Below are positions 43,245 through 51,690 of a stretch of 64,000 nt of DNA, piece by piece. The notes under the pieces were generated by a model that ran no database searches, was not told the origin of the DNA, and was given only the letters and a program-made list of their open reading frames with translations. The translations under genes and the position numbers were made by a program. Origin of the DNA: Rheinheimera sp. EpRS3 (GTDB lineage: Bacteria; Pseudomonadota; Gammaproteobacteria; Enterobacterales; Alteromonadaceae); the NCBI RefSeq assembly GCF_001513785.1, contig NZ_LNQS01000001.1:1178001-1242000 (forward strand), read 5' to 3'. Positions within the stretch are counted from its first letter, which is position 1, and the number at the start of each line of letters is the position of its first letter.

Positions 43245-44369
43245 ATGCAGCTAGTTGATTTTCTGGAAAAAATGGTAGCCGTTAAAGCATCGGATATGTT
43301 TGTTACCGCCGGTATGCCGGTAGCAGCAAAGATAAACGGTGAAATGACGCCTATTGATGAAACACCTCTGACGGATGCTGCGTCATTAAAGCTGGTGCTA
43401 TCGGCAATGAATGATAAGCAGCAGCAGGAGTTTATGAGCAGCAAAGAGTGCAACTTTGCGATTGCCAACGAGGCGGGCCGGTTTCGGGTGTCAGCGTTCT
43501 GGCAGCGTGACTGCGCTGGCATGGTGGTACGCCGGATTATTACCAAAATCCCTAACGTGGACGATTTAGGCCTGCCGCCGATAATGAAAGAAGTGATCAT
43601 GTCCAAACGCGGCCTGGTGCTGTTTGTTGGGGGTACAGGTACAGGTAAATCAACGTCACTGGCGGCTTTGCTGGGGTACCGTAACCGCAATTCTAAAGGC
43701 CATATTCTGACGATTGAAGATCCAATCGAGTTTGTGCACGAGCACCATAAAAGTTTAATTACCCAGCGCGAAGTGGGTATTGATACTGAATCATTCGAAG
43801 CTGCACTGAAAAGCTCATTGCGCCAGGCACCGGATGTGATCTTAATTGGTGAGATCCGCAGCCAGGACACAATGGAATATGCACTGTCGTTTGCCGAAAC
43901 CGGCCATTTATGTATTGCCACACTGCACGCCAACAATGCCAACCAGGCAATTGATCGCATTATGCATCTGGTGCCCAAAGAGATGCACCAGAAGTTGCTG
44001 TTTGATTTGTCGTTAAACCTGCGCGGTATCGTTGCGCAGCAGCTTATTCCCACTGCAGATGGCCATGGCAGGCTGGCAGCCATTGAAGTGCTGCTGAATT
44101 CGCCCTTAATTGCCGATTTAATTGCCCGCGGTGAAATGGGCGAGATTAAAGCGGTAATGACAAAATCACGCGAGCTGGGTATGCAAACCTTTGATCAGGC
44201 GCTGTATGATTTATATCAGCGTGGCCAAATTACCTACGCTGATGCTATTCACCATGCCGATTCTCCGAATGATTTACGCCTGATGATTAAACTGCGCAGT
44301 GGCGATACCAAAGGGGCGGGGTTCCTGTCTGGTGTTACTATTGAAGGTTTTGAAAATAAAGACAATTAA
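43245..44369 (+). CDS. pilU: Type IV pilus PilU ATPase
   Basis: A 374-residue paralogue of PilT needed for full retraction force. Walker A is GGTGTGKST, Walker B lies in APDVILIGEIRSQDTM, with HLCIATLHANNANQAIDRIMHLVP and the conserved EAGRFRVSAFWQRD segment. It has the longer C-terminal tail typical of PilU (RLMIKLRSGDTKGAGFLSGVTIEGF). It depends on PilT for function in well-studied species. A CBS-domain gene follows on the same strand. Confidence 0.96.
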   Translation: MQLVDFLEKMVAVKASDMFVTAGMPVAAKINGEMTPIDETPLTDAASLKLVLSAMNDKQQQEFMSSKECNFAIANEAGRFRVSAFWQRDCAGMVVRRIITKIPNVDDLGLPPIMKEVIMSKRGLVLFVGGTGTGKSTSLAALLGYRNRNSKGHILTIEDPIEFVHEHHKSLITQREVGIDTESFEAALKSSLRQAPDVILIGEIRSQDTMEYALSFAETGHLCIATLHANNANQAIDRIMHLVPKEMHQKLLFDLSLNLRGIVAQQLIPTADGHGRLAAIEVLLNSPLIADLIARGEMGEIKAVMTKSRELGMQTFDQALYDLYQRGQITYADAIHHADSPNDLRLMIKLRSGDTKGAGFLSGVTIEGFENKDN

Positions 44370-44395
44370 CCAGCCGTTGTTACAGTGAGGTCGCT

Positions 44396-44818
44396 ATGAG
44401 CATTGCACAGATCATGACGCATCGCAGCAAACTGATCACCACCATGGCCGATGCCAGCCTGGCCTCACTGCGCGATGTATTTGCCAGGGCACGCTTTCAG
44501 CATGTGCCGGTGGTGGATCATACCAACCGCCTTGTTGGTATAGTGTCGGTAAAAGATTACTTTCGTGAGCTTAGCCCGGTAATGGACGCCGCCAGTGATC
44601 CGGCTATCGGGCTGTTTATCCGTTCGCGCAAAGTGCATCAGGTGATGGTAAGTCCGGTGATTACCGTCAGTGAAACTACCGGTGTAAAACAGGCTGCCGC
44701 GCTACTGCTGCAACACAATATCAGTTGTTTACCGGTAACCGACGAATATAAGCATTTGCTTGGCCTGGTATCATGGAAAGACATACTGCGCGCCGCGCTG
44801 CACAAGCCGGCCAGTTAG
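44396..44818 (+). CDS. Two-CBS-domain protein downstream of pilU
   Basis: A 140-residue protein made only of a CBS pair: FQHVPVVDHTNRLVGIVSVKDYF and ISCLPVTDEYKHLLGLVSWKDIL. CBS pairs bind adenine nucleotides. It has AGGTC before the ATG and follows pilU by 26 bases, so it is probably cotranscribed. A nucleotide-sensing role in pilus retraction is a contextual guess only. Confidence 0.88.
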   Translation: MSIAQIMTHRSKLITTMADASLASLRDVFARARFQHVPVVDHTNRLVGIVSVKDYFRELSPVMDAASDPAIGLFIRSRKVHQVMVSPVITVSETTGVKQAAALLLQHNISCLPVTDEYKHLLGLVSWKDILRAALHKPAS

Positions 44819-44821
44819 CTG

Positions 44822-45529
44822 TTAACCGGCGCGCTGATAGCGCTTATGCAAAATAGCCACCCGTTCAACATAGGCCTGGGTTTCGGCAAAAGGCGGAATA
44901 CCATTATAACGGCGCACATTACTGCTACCTGCATTGTAAGCCGCTAAAGCCAGCGGTAACTCACCATTATGTTGTTTTAACAGCTGGGCCAGATAACGGC
45001 TGCCGGCGGCAATATTATGTTCTGGCACACTGGCATCGCTGATGCCAAGCTGTCTGGCGGTACCGGGCATCAGTTGCATTAAGCCTACTGCACCTTTTCG
45101 TGATACAGCTGACGGGCGAAAAGACGATTCGGCATGAATAACCGCTCGAATAAGCGCCGGGTCCAGTTGGTGTTCATCTGCTGCTTTGGCAATAAACTGA
45201 TCAAAAGGCCGGGTATACAGTGGCACCGTATGCCAGTTAACTGTTGCTCCCGGATCGCAGGCAAAGCAGTCAAACCGCATCACCTGAAAAGACCGGTTTA
45301 GCGGCTGGCGATCGGAAAACATCGCAGTGCCATCGCTTTTAACCGATTTATATACCGCAATGGTCGGGGTGGCTTTTGGCTGTGCCTGCACCAAAGCAGT
45401 ATTGGTACTGTCGGGCGAAAGCTTAAGTTGCTTTTTTTCAGCTGTGTGCGGCTCAGCAGCCAGCATCAGGCTACAGCTTAAGGCAAACACAGCAATGGCA
45501 ACACCGGCAGATGACAAAGCAACATCCAT
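44822..45529 (-). CDS. Lytic transglycosylase, SLT domain
   Basis: A 235-residue exported enzyme. A hydrophobic N-terminus (ALSSAGVAIAVFALSCSLMLAA) is a likely signal, followed by a short DUF4124-like segment (VYKSVKSDGTAMFSDRQP, about 60-80). The SLT domain (115-230) has the catalytic Glu in AVIHAESSFRPSAVSRKGAVGLMQLMPGTARQLG and AAYNAGSSNVRRY. It cleaves peptidoglycan glycan strands without hydrolysis. An in-frame stop lies shortly upstream, fixing the start. It converges with the CBS gene, three bases apart. Confidence 0.92.
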   Translation of the reverse strand: MDVALSSAGVAIAVFALSCSLMLAAEPHTAEKKQLKLSPDSTNTALVQAQPKATPTIAVYKSVKSDGTAMFSDRQPLNRSFQVMRFDCFACDPGATVNWHTVPLYTRPFDQFIAKAADEHQLDPALIRAVIHAESSFRPSAVSRKGAVGLMQLMPGTARQLGISDASVPEHNIAAGSRYLAQLLKQHNGELPLALAAYNAGSSNVRRYNGIPPFAETQAYVERVAILHKRYQRAG

Positions 45530-45601
45530 GCATAAATTAAGCGGACTGAAAGTAAAGCACTAAGCCACGCAAAGCTCAAGCCATACCGGTTGATAAAAGC
45601 T

Positions 45602-46885
45602 TTAGCGGCTTTTATCCCGGTGCAACTGGCGGTTAACCCATAACAGTACCGCTGCCACAATGACAACCACTACCGGCACACTGATACTTTGCCACTGCCG
45701 GGTATCCAGTTGTGGCAGCCAGTAACCCAGTGCATCAATGGCTTTGTCGCTAAGCTGCACGGCGTAATAACTGATTGCCACCAGCGATAAACCCTCGACC
45801 ATTTGCTGCATATTCAGCTGCAGTTTTGCCCGCTTATCCATTGACGCCAGCAACTGCTGGTTTTGTTGCTCCAGTTTTAAATTAATCCGGGTGCGCAGCA
45901 GCTCGGTAGAGCGGCCTAAACGACCAGATAAGGCATGCTGGCGGTATACCACCGATTCACTGGTACGAAATGCCGGTGTTAAGCGCCGCTCGGTAAAATC
46001 CTGCAATGACAACAAGCCCTCTATCGGCGTTTCGTTCAGGCTTCTGATCCGGTCCAGTGTTAGCTGGTAATAGGCTGCGGTGGCTTGCAGCCGCGAGCTG
46101 GTTTCGGCGATCAGGTGCTCAGTCTGGGCCGCCATGGTAGTAATTTCGTTGAGTAAATGCTCATCATCACTCAGGCGCAGTTCTATACGCTGGGTAATAT
46201 CTGACAGGCGCTGCTCCAGCATATTTAGTTTGCTCAGCGCCTGGCGCGATTGTGGCCAGCCCAGCAGCGATAATTTGCGGTAATTGCCAAGATCAAACAG
46301 CTGTTGCACTAAACGGCCCAGCGCTGCCGGGCTCAAGCCCTGATCCAGCAATAACATACGGCCGGCACCTTCGGCATGTTTTTGAAAGTCGGTCCAGATG
46401 CGGGCTTTTTGCCCGGCCAGCATACTGCTGATGCAATTGTCCGGATTAAACAGCTGGTTGGTATCGGCATAGCTTTTTAGCTGTGCCGGCGTGATGACAC
46501 TTAGCTGAACCACTCGGAAAATCTGGCCCGGAATATTATCCAGCCAGTTTTTTGCTGGCAGAAAATCCAGCGGATCATCAAATAGCTGCTTTTCACTGCC
46601 ACTTTGAATAAAGATATAGCTGGAAAACTCGCCATGTTTTTCAAACCGCAGGCTGCCGCCAAACAGTGGCAGATTAATGTCATGATCGGTTTCACTAAAA
46701 TGGCTGCCTTGCTGGCTGGCCAGTTGTTGCATAAAGCTAAGTTCGCTGCTGCGCGAGGCCGGTGATACCGTAAGCATAAACTGGCACAGTCGGCTTGGTG
46801 CCGTTAACGCCGGGAAGGTGCGCTGTTGCAGTTCTTTATCCAGTACGTCGCGCAGTGGATGGCTGCGGTTATGTAGTCCGGTCAT
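45602..46885 (-). CDS. DUF3422 family membrane protein
   Basis: A 427-residue protein beginning MTGLHNRSHPLRDVLDKELQQRTFPAL, matching DUF3422 (HPLR...E.H.R.F..L..P opening, FGGSLRFEKHGEFSSYIFIQSG). Two membrane helices occupy the C-terminus (about 370-420: LSLVAISYYAVQL, VPVVVVIVAAVLLWVN) preceded by a long helical segment (VVYRQHALSGRLGRSTELLRTRINLKLEQQNQQLLASMD), a layout reminiscent of CorA-like or EcnA-type helical bundles. No function is established. ATG 46885 has AGGAG nine bases upstream; a longer open frame is unsupported. Confidence 0.87.
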   Translation of the reverse strand: MTGLHNRSHPLRDVLDKELQQRTFPALTAPSRLCQFMLTVSPASRSSELSFMQQLASQQGSHFSETDHDINLPLFGGSLRFEKHGEFSSYIFIQSGSEKQLFDDPLDFLPAKNWLDNIPGQIFRVVQLSVITPAQLKSYADTNQLFNPDNCISSMLAGQKARIWTDFQKHAEGAGRMLLLDQGLSPAALGRLVQQLFDLGNYRKLSLLGWPQSRQALSKLNMLEQRLSDITQRIELRLSDDEHLLNEITTMAAQTEHLIAETSSRLQATAAYYQLTLDRIRSLNETPIEGLLSLQDFTERRLTPAFRTSESVVYRQHALSGRLGRSTELLRTRINLKLEQQNQQLLASMDKRAKLQLNMQQMVEGLSLVAISYYAVQLSDKAIDALGYWLPQLDTRQWQSISVPVVVVIVAAVLLWVNRQLHRDKSR

Positions 46886-47198
46886 AATAATGCTCCTGGA
46901 TCTGAAGGCACAAAGCGGGAATGAGCACAAACACCGTTAGGTTAAGCAAAGCAGCTAATGTGCCAGTGCATTGGCCTGTGCCAGCTACAGAGCAATATGG
47001 GCCTAAATCATTGCTATAAAATGATATTTTCTTTACGTCTTGATGTAGTGCCCGACATCGCGGCCCTTGTCGGCGGTGGGTTTGCCCTGAAATAACGCAG
47101 CCGCGGCATAATTCAGTGCGCACTCTGTTACCTTTAACGCTGGCGGCAGGTTACAATATTGCTCTTACCTTTTGTCTGTTCTGTCGGGTTTTAACTTT
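46886..47198. other. 313-base divergent intergenic region
   Basis: It separates the DUF3422 gene and the exporter gene and must hold two promoters. No perfect -35/-10 pair was found by eye. A plus-strand stretch ending at 47094 reads as DVVPDIAALVGGGFALK-stop without a start or ribosome site, possibly a chance frame. An 84-codon minus-strand open frame here lacks similarity. Nothing else stands out. Confidence 0.4.
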
Positions 47199-48080
47199 AT
47201 GTCAATTGTGCTCAATCGTAATCTGGTTGTGGCGGTGGTCAGTGTTTTGCTGGCAATGCTGACTATTCAGTCTGGTGCTTCTATCGCCAAGCAATTGTTT
47301 CCGCTGATTGGCCCTGAAGGCACTACCGCATTGCGGCTGGGGTTTTCTGCGCTGGTGCTGTGGCTGGTATTCCGGCCGTGGCGCAGCTTGCCAACAAATC
47401 GGCGTGACTGGAACGCAATAGTTACCTATGGCTTGTGTCTGGGCGGAATGAATATTTTGTTTTATCTGGCTATTGCCCGTATTCCATTGGGTATTGGCGT
47501 AGCGCTGGAATTTACCGGGCCTTTGGCCGTAGCGCTGTTTTTATCACGGCGTAAACGCGATTTAATCTGGGTAGCCTGTGCTGTTGCCGGCATTTTATTG
47601 CTGCTGCCGGATATGCGCGGTACCGATGCGCTGGACCCCATCGGCGTGCTATTAGCACTTGGCGCAGGTGCGTGCTGGGCCGGGTATATTTTGTTTGGTA
47701 AACGCACCAATGCCCAGGCCTCGGGCGGTATTACGGTGGCGCTTGGTATGACAGTGGCAGCTGCCTTTTTGGTGCCAATAGGTGCCGTTAGTCAGGGCAT
47801 GGCACTGCTAAGCTGGCAAGTGCTGCCGCTGGGGCTGCTGGTGGGTATTTTATCCAGTGCTTTGCCTTACACATTGGAAATGGTGGCACTGCGCAATATG
47901 ACATCGCAAAACTTTAGTGTTTTTATGAGTATGGAACCGGCAATAGCCGCGTTGGCTGGCTTTGTTATTCTGGCTGAGTTGCTTACGCTATGGCAGTGGC
48001 TGGCGATTGGTCTGGTTATCGTGGCATCGCTTGGCAGTTCGCTAACATCCTCCGGGGCGAAACCCGCCCCAGAGAATTAA
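47199..48080 (+). CDS. rhtA: EamA/RhtA-type amino-acid exporter
   Basis: A 293-residue, ten-helix inner-membrane protein of the drug/metabolite transporter superfamily. It resembles E. coli RhtA throughout: SGASIAKQLFPLIGPEGTTALRLGFSALVLWLVFRPW, LGIGVALEFTGPLAVALFLSRR, LALGAGACWAGYILFGKR and SSALPYTLEMVALRNM. RhtA exports threonine and homoserine; that exact substrate is inferred. ATG 47199 is used; a TTG nine codons upstream is open. Confidence 0.88.
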   Translation: MSIVLNRNLVVAVVSVLLAMLTIQSGASIAKQLFPLIGPEGTTALRLGFSALVLWLVFRPWRSLPTNRRDWNAIVTYGLCLGGMNILFYLAIARIPLGIGVALEFTGPLAVALFLSRRKRDLIWVACAVAGILLLLPDMRGTDALDPIGVLLALGAGACWAGYILFGKRTNAQASGGITVALGMTVAAAFLVPIGAVSQGMALLSWQVLPLGLLVGILSSALPYTLEMVALRNMTSQNFSVFMSMEPAIAALAGFVILAELLTLWQWLAIGLVIVASLGSSLTSSGAKPAPEN

Positions 48081-48086
48081 CGCTGA

Positions 48087-48575
48087 TTACATTTTTGGCA
48101 TTACAACAGTGTCCAGCACGTGGATCACGCCATTGCTGGTTTCGATATCCGTTGCAATGACTTGGGCACCGTTTACGTATACTTTGCCGTCTTTTACTTC
48201 AATGGCCAAGTCTTGCCCCTGTACTGTTTTAGCTGAGGTTAACTTAACCACATCTGCAGCCATGACTTTGCCTGCAACAACATGATAAGTAAGCACTTTT
48301 GTTAGTGCGGCTTTGTCTGCTACCAGCGCGTTTAAATCGGCGGCAGGGATTTTGGCAAAGGCCGCGTCATTTGGCGCAAATACTGTGAACGGGCCTTTAC
48401 TTTTTAATGTGTCTACCAGCTCAGCAGCCTGTACGGCGGTTACCAGCGTTGAAAAATTGCCAGCTGCTACTGCGGTATCAACAATATCTGCTTTCATTTT
48501 ATGGTTGTGCGCCTGTGCTGTGAGAAGCATCGAGCCCAGTAATAATGAACCGGTAATAAGGTGTGACAGTTTCAT
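48087..48575 (-). CDS. Fasciclin-domain (FAS1) secreted protein
   Basis: A 162-residue exported protein. Signal peptide [21 protein letters not shown], then one FAS1 domain: [56 protein letters not shown] and the terminal [17 protein letters not shown]1 proteins mediate adhesion or act as periplasmic ligand binders. ATG 48575 follows AGGAAACACT; a start seven codons upstream is unsupported. It ends six bases from the convergent exporter gene. Confidence 0.92.
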   Translation of the reverse strand: MKLSHLITGSLLLGSMLLTAQAHNHKMKADIVDTAVAAGNFSTLVTAVQAAELVDTLKSKGPFTVFAPNDAAFAKIPAADLNALVADKAALTKVLTYHVVAGKVMAADVVKLTSAKTVQGQDLAIEVKDGKVYVNGAQVIATDIETSNGVIHVLDTVVMPKM

Positions 48576-48789
48576 AGTGTTTCCTTTTTTGCACAAAGTT
48601 AGACATAACAGTCGCCATTACAAACGCAGGCTTGCGGCATAAGGATCAGATTTATCTTTTTCTGTTTTAGCTAAACCACAGTCGATTATTTAACGTACGG
48701 CGAAAAACTTGATCCAGCCCTGTGCAAGTGGTGCAGTTTTTCGCTATATCTGTTGTCTGATACTAAAATACTGTTAGAGGAGCGTATTT

Positions 48790-49218
48790 ATGACCATTAC
48801 CACTGTTGCCCAATTAATGACGGCTGATCCTTTGTGTGTCACCCGGGAGGCCAGTTTAAAAGATGCACATGATTTAATGCGCGGTAAAAATATCCGCCAT
48901 ATTCCGGTAATAGATGCCGATGGCATTTTGGTTGGTATGTTGACGCAAAAAATTATGATCGCCAAAGTAATGGGCTTAATGGCGCAGTTCGGCGCAACCG
49001 CGCTGGAGCGTAAAGAAAAGCAACAACTGGTAGCCGATATGATGGCCACCGATTTTGCTGCAGTAACGCCGGATCAATCGTTAAAAGAAGTGGCGGGCTT
49101 TTTCGTTAAAAACCGTCATGGCTGTATGCCGGTGGTAGATGAAAACAATAAACTGAAGGGCATACTGACTTCTTCAGATTTTGTCCGGTTAGCGGCGGAA
49201 TTATTAGCAAGGCAATAA
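48790..49218 (+). CDS. Two-CBS-domain protein
   Basis: A 142-residue CBS pair with short linker: AQLMTADPLCVTREASLKDAHDLMRGKNIRHIPVIDADGILVGMLTQ and MMATDFAAVTPDQSLKEVAGFFVKNRHGCMPVVDENNKLKGILTSSDFVRLA. It should bind an adenosyl ligand. It resembles the pilU-linked CBS protein in size but differs in sequence. AGAGGAG precedes the ATG. It is isolated: the fasciclin gene diverges and the structured element follows. Confidence 0.88.
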   Translation: MTITTVAQLMTADPLCVTREASLKDAHDLMRGKNIRHIPVIDADGILVGMLTQKIMIAKVMGLMAQFGATALERKEKQQLVADMMATDFAAVTPDQSLKEVAGFFVKNRHGCMPVVDENNKLKGILTSSDFVRLAAELLARQ

Positions 49219-49264
49219 AAAGACCAGCGAAAAAAAGCCGGCCTTTATGGGGAAAGCTCGCGCC

Positions 49265-49351
49265 GGTTTACTCACGCCAACGCGCCGTAAACCCATCCAT
49301 GGGGGCTCGATTCAGGCATCCATGCCTTCAACGGTTGGCTTAGAGTAAACC
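49265..49351. repeat. Cloverleaf-like structured intergenic element
   Basis: In the 155-base gap between convergent genes lies a nested symmetry. An outer stem GGTTTACTC (49265-49273) / GAGTAAACC (49343-49351) is followed inward by GCCAAC (49276-49281) / GTTGGC (49334-49339). Within it are two mini-hairpins with CC centres: CCCAT-CC-ATGGG (49292-49303) and GGCAT-CC-ATGCC (49315-49326). GTAAACC occurs again at 49287-49293. I recall similar CATCCATG-bearing intergenic repeats in related genomes, but only one copy was seen here. Confidence 0.6.
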
Positions 49352-49373
49352 TCTGCTCGCCTGCTGGTTCCGC

Positions 49374-51536
49374 TTAGTCGGCTAAGCTAACACCCATTTC
49401 TGTTAACAGGTTATCTGCGCCGTCCAGCTGCATTTGCCACAGCATAAAACGGTGATCTACCTGAATAGAACGGGTGTTGTCCGGGTTGTAGTCCCAATCT
49501 GAAATGATGGAATCCAGCGTGCCGTCAAAGGCTAAACCTACCAGTTCGGCTTTGCTGTTTAATACTGCCGAGCCTGAATTGCCGCCGGTAATATCCAGTG
49601 TAGCCAGGTAATTTACCGGTACGGAATTTAAGCTCTCTACTTTATACGGGCCGTATTGTTTGGCTTTTATGGCATCCAGCTGTTTTTGTGGTGCGTTAAA
49701 TTCACCTTCACCGGTCGCTTTGGCCGTAATACCGCGTAGCGTGGTAAAGGGCGCCCAGGCGTTGCCATCTTCATTGCCGTGTGCGCGGCCTTTTACGTTA
49801 CCGTAAGTTACCCGCAGCGTGCTGTTAGCATCCGGGTAAACTGCCTGGCCTTTAGACTGCATAAAGGCAATTTTGGCACGCATATAGCTGGCGTAGGCCT
49901 GCTGAATTTTACCGGCCAGTTCTTCTTCCTGCGCTTCACGTTTTAAATCGGTTTTATACAGTGCTACTGCGGCTTTAACAAAAGCATCGCTGCTTTGGGC
50001 AAATTGCTGTGGCGTGCTGTCCAGCAGAGCAGTGCGCTTAGCCGGATCAGTTAAATCGCTGTTGGCGTACCAGCTGTCAATCAGGTTTTTCAGTTGCTCG
50101 TTGCCCATACCATCTTTAATGCCCATCGCTTTGTCAAAATCTGCGTTACGCTGTTTTTTTGGCAAAGCGGCGTATTTGCTCAGGTTGTGCAGGTCCAGCG
50201 CTTTTTCTACGCCAACATCCAGGTTGCGCTCCATACCGGCTACAAAGGCTTGGTAGCGCGGAATGTCGCGCTGCTGAAAGCCAGCTTTACGCTGTGCATC
50301 GGGTTTGGTACTTTCCTGTGCCAAACGATACAGGGCGCGTGAGGCTGCCAGCAGGCGCGGAGTAGCGTTGTTTAGCAGGTAATTGGCACGCTCCTGGGTT
50401 TGGTTTTCTTTTAACAGTTTTTCTATTGCTGTTAAGTCTTTAGCGTAGGCTTTTTTATTTTCGCTGCTGCTGTTAACCCAGGCGGTAAGGGCTTGATGCT
50501 CTTGCGTTTTACGTTGTAAAAAGTCGCTTTGGGCAAAGCTGTCCAGCATGCCCTGGCGGTTTTTCATATAGTTGTTTAACCCGGCAACACGGCCGGCGTA
50601 CTTTAGCTCAGCATCTTTATTGCTGGCCGTTTCGCGGGCAATAATATCCAGCGTGTCTTTAAACTGGGCAACGGTATTGGGGTAAGCCCATTCAAAGGTA
50701 TCGCTGACTTCGCTTGGTAAACGGTGACGGTTAGTGCGGCCGGGGTAACCCAGCGCCATGACAAAATCACCTTCTTTTAAGCCGTCTTTGGCCAGCGTTA
50801 AATGGTAATCCGGTTTATACGGCACGTTATCTACGCTGTAATCTGCCGATTTACCCTCTGGGCTGACATAAGCACGGTAGAAACTGTAATCACCAGTGTG
50901 ACGCGGCCACATCCAGTTGTCGGTGTCGCCGCCAAATTTGCCGACACCTTCGGCCGGAGCATGTACTAAACGCACATCTTTAATTTCCAGCTGTTTAATC
51001 AGGTAAAACTCTAAGCTGCCGTAATAGGCGGCTACCGTACAGCGGTGACCTTCGTCTTTTTCGCATTCGGCAATAGTAGCTTTCTGGTTGGCTTCAATAG
51101 CGTCGATACGTTTTTTGCCGCTTAGTTTAGCGGTTTTGCCATCAATCACTTTATCGGTAACGTTATTTACCGCTTTGGTAACAAAAATGCGGCTGCCGGG
51201 TGCAGCGGCAACTTCGTCGCCTGGCTGTTGGGCTAAAAAGCCGTTGGCCAGTAAGTCGTTTTCTGGTGTGGAGTTATGCGCAATGCTGCCATAAGCACAG
51301 TGGTGGTTAGTGGCAACCAAACCATTGGGTGACACAAAAGAGGCAGAGCAGCCGCCTAAACTAACAATAGCTGCAGCAGGGAATTCGGTTAGTTTGCTTA
51401 AGTTAGCCGGGTCCAGTTCAAGACCGGCAGCTTTTAACTCGGTGGCAATTTGCGGCAGTTGTTGTGGCATCCACATGCCTTCATCAGCCATGGCAAAACT
51501 GCTGGCCAGCGCCAGCATCAGAATGGATTTTTTCAT
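49374..51536 (-). CDS. S46-family dipeptidyl peptidase (DPP7-like)
   Basis: A 720-residue exported serine peptidase with a signal peptide (KKSILMLALASSFAMA). It has the S46 opening EGMWMPQQLPQIATEL, the catalytic His in ATNHHCAYG (about residue 77), Asp in GGDTDNWMWPRHTGDYSFYRAYV, and Ser in TGGNSGSAVLNS (about 651). Eighteen residues after the Ser is Gly (LAFDG); in characterised enzymes Gly there gives DPP7-type preference for hydrophobic P1, while Arg gives DPP11 Asp/Glu preference. It removes dipeptides from peptide N-termini in the periplasm. Monocistronic. Confidence 0.95.
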   Translation of the reverse strand: MKKSILMLALASSFAMADEGMWMPQQLPQIATELKAAGLELDPANLSKLTEFPAAAIVSLGGCSASFVSPNGLVATNHHCAYGSIAHNSTPENDLLANGFLAQQPGDEVAAAPGSRIFVTKAVNNVTDKVIDGKTAKLSGKKRIDAIEANQKATIAECEKDEGHRCTVAAYYGSLEFYLIKQLEIKDVRLVHAPAEGVGKFGGDTDNWMWPRHTGDYSFYRAYVSPEGKSADYSVDNVPYKPDYHLTLAKDGLKEGDFVMALGYPGRTNRHRLPSEVSDTFEWAYPNTVAQFKDTLDIIARETASNKDAELKYAGRVAGLNNYMKNRQGMLDSFAQSDFLQRKTQEHQALTAWVNSSSENKKAYAKDLTAIEKLLKENQTQERANYLLNNATPRLLAASRALYRLAQESTKPDAQRKAGFQQRDIPRYQAFVAGMERNLDVGVEKALDLHNLSKYAALPKKQRNADFDKAMGIKDGMGNEQLKNLIDSWYANSDLTDPAKRTALLDSTPQQFAQSSDAFVKAAVALYKTDLKREAQEEELAGKIQQAYASYMRAKIAFMQSKGQAVYPDANSTLRVTYGNVKGRAHGNEDGNAWAPFTTLRGITAKATGEGEFNAPQKQLDAIKAKQYGPYKVESLNSVPVNYLATLDITGGNSGSAVLNSKAELVGLAFDGTLDSIISDWDYNPDNTRSIQVDHRFMLWQMQLDGADNLLTEMGVSLAD

Positions 51537-51690
51537 AAGTACTCTTTTATTTTTAATTTTGACAGGAATGTTAAACGTAAGACGACAGCTATAGTCGATG
51601 CCAGCGCTGGCCTTGTCAATACTCGGCTAAAGCCGCAGATGCCGCTATGCGACGGTTATCGCAGTTCAAGCGTTGGGTGATAGAAGCAGT

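Noticed and set aside
43136-44083. 315-codon minus-strand open frame opposite pilU
   Set aside because: Long but antisense to a well-conserved ATPase gene; composition is typical of a mirrored frame.
46995-47094. Possible gene remnant reading DVVPDIAALVGGGFALK
   Set aside because: No start codon, no ribosome site and no recognisable homologue; likely a chance open frame in the intergenic region.
46869-47123. 84-codon minus-strand open frame before the DUF3422 gene
   Set aside because: It overlaps the DUF3422 start, has a cysteine-rich composition unlike its neighbours and no family similarity.
49276-49339. GCCAAC...GTTGGC pair as an integron attC site
   Set aside because: The flanking bases do not fit the RYYYAAC/GTTRRRY core, no integrase or gene cassette is nearby, and the extra stems do not match attC layout.
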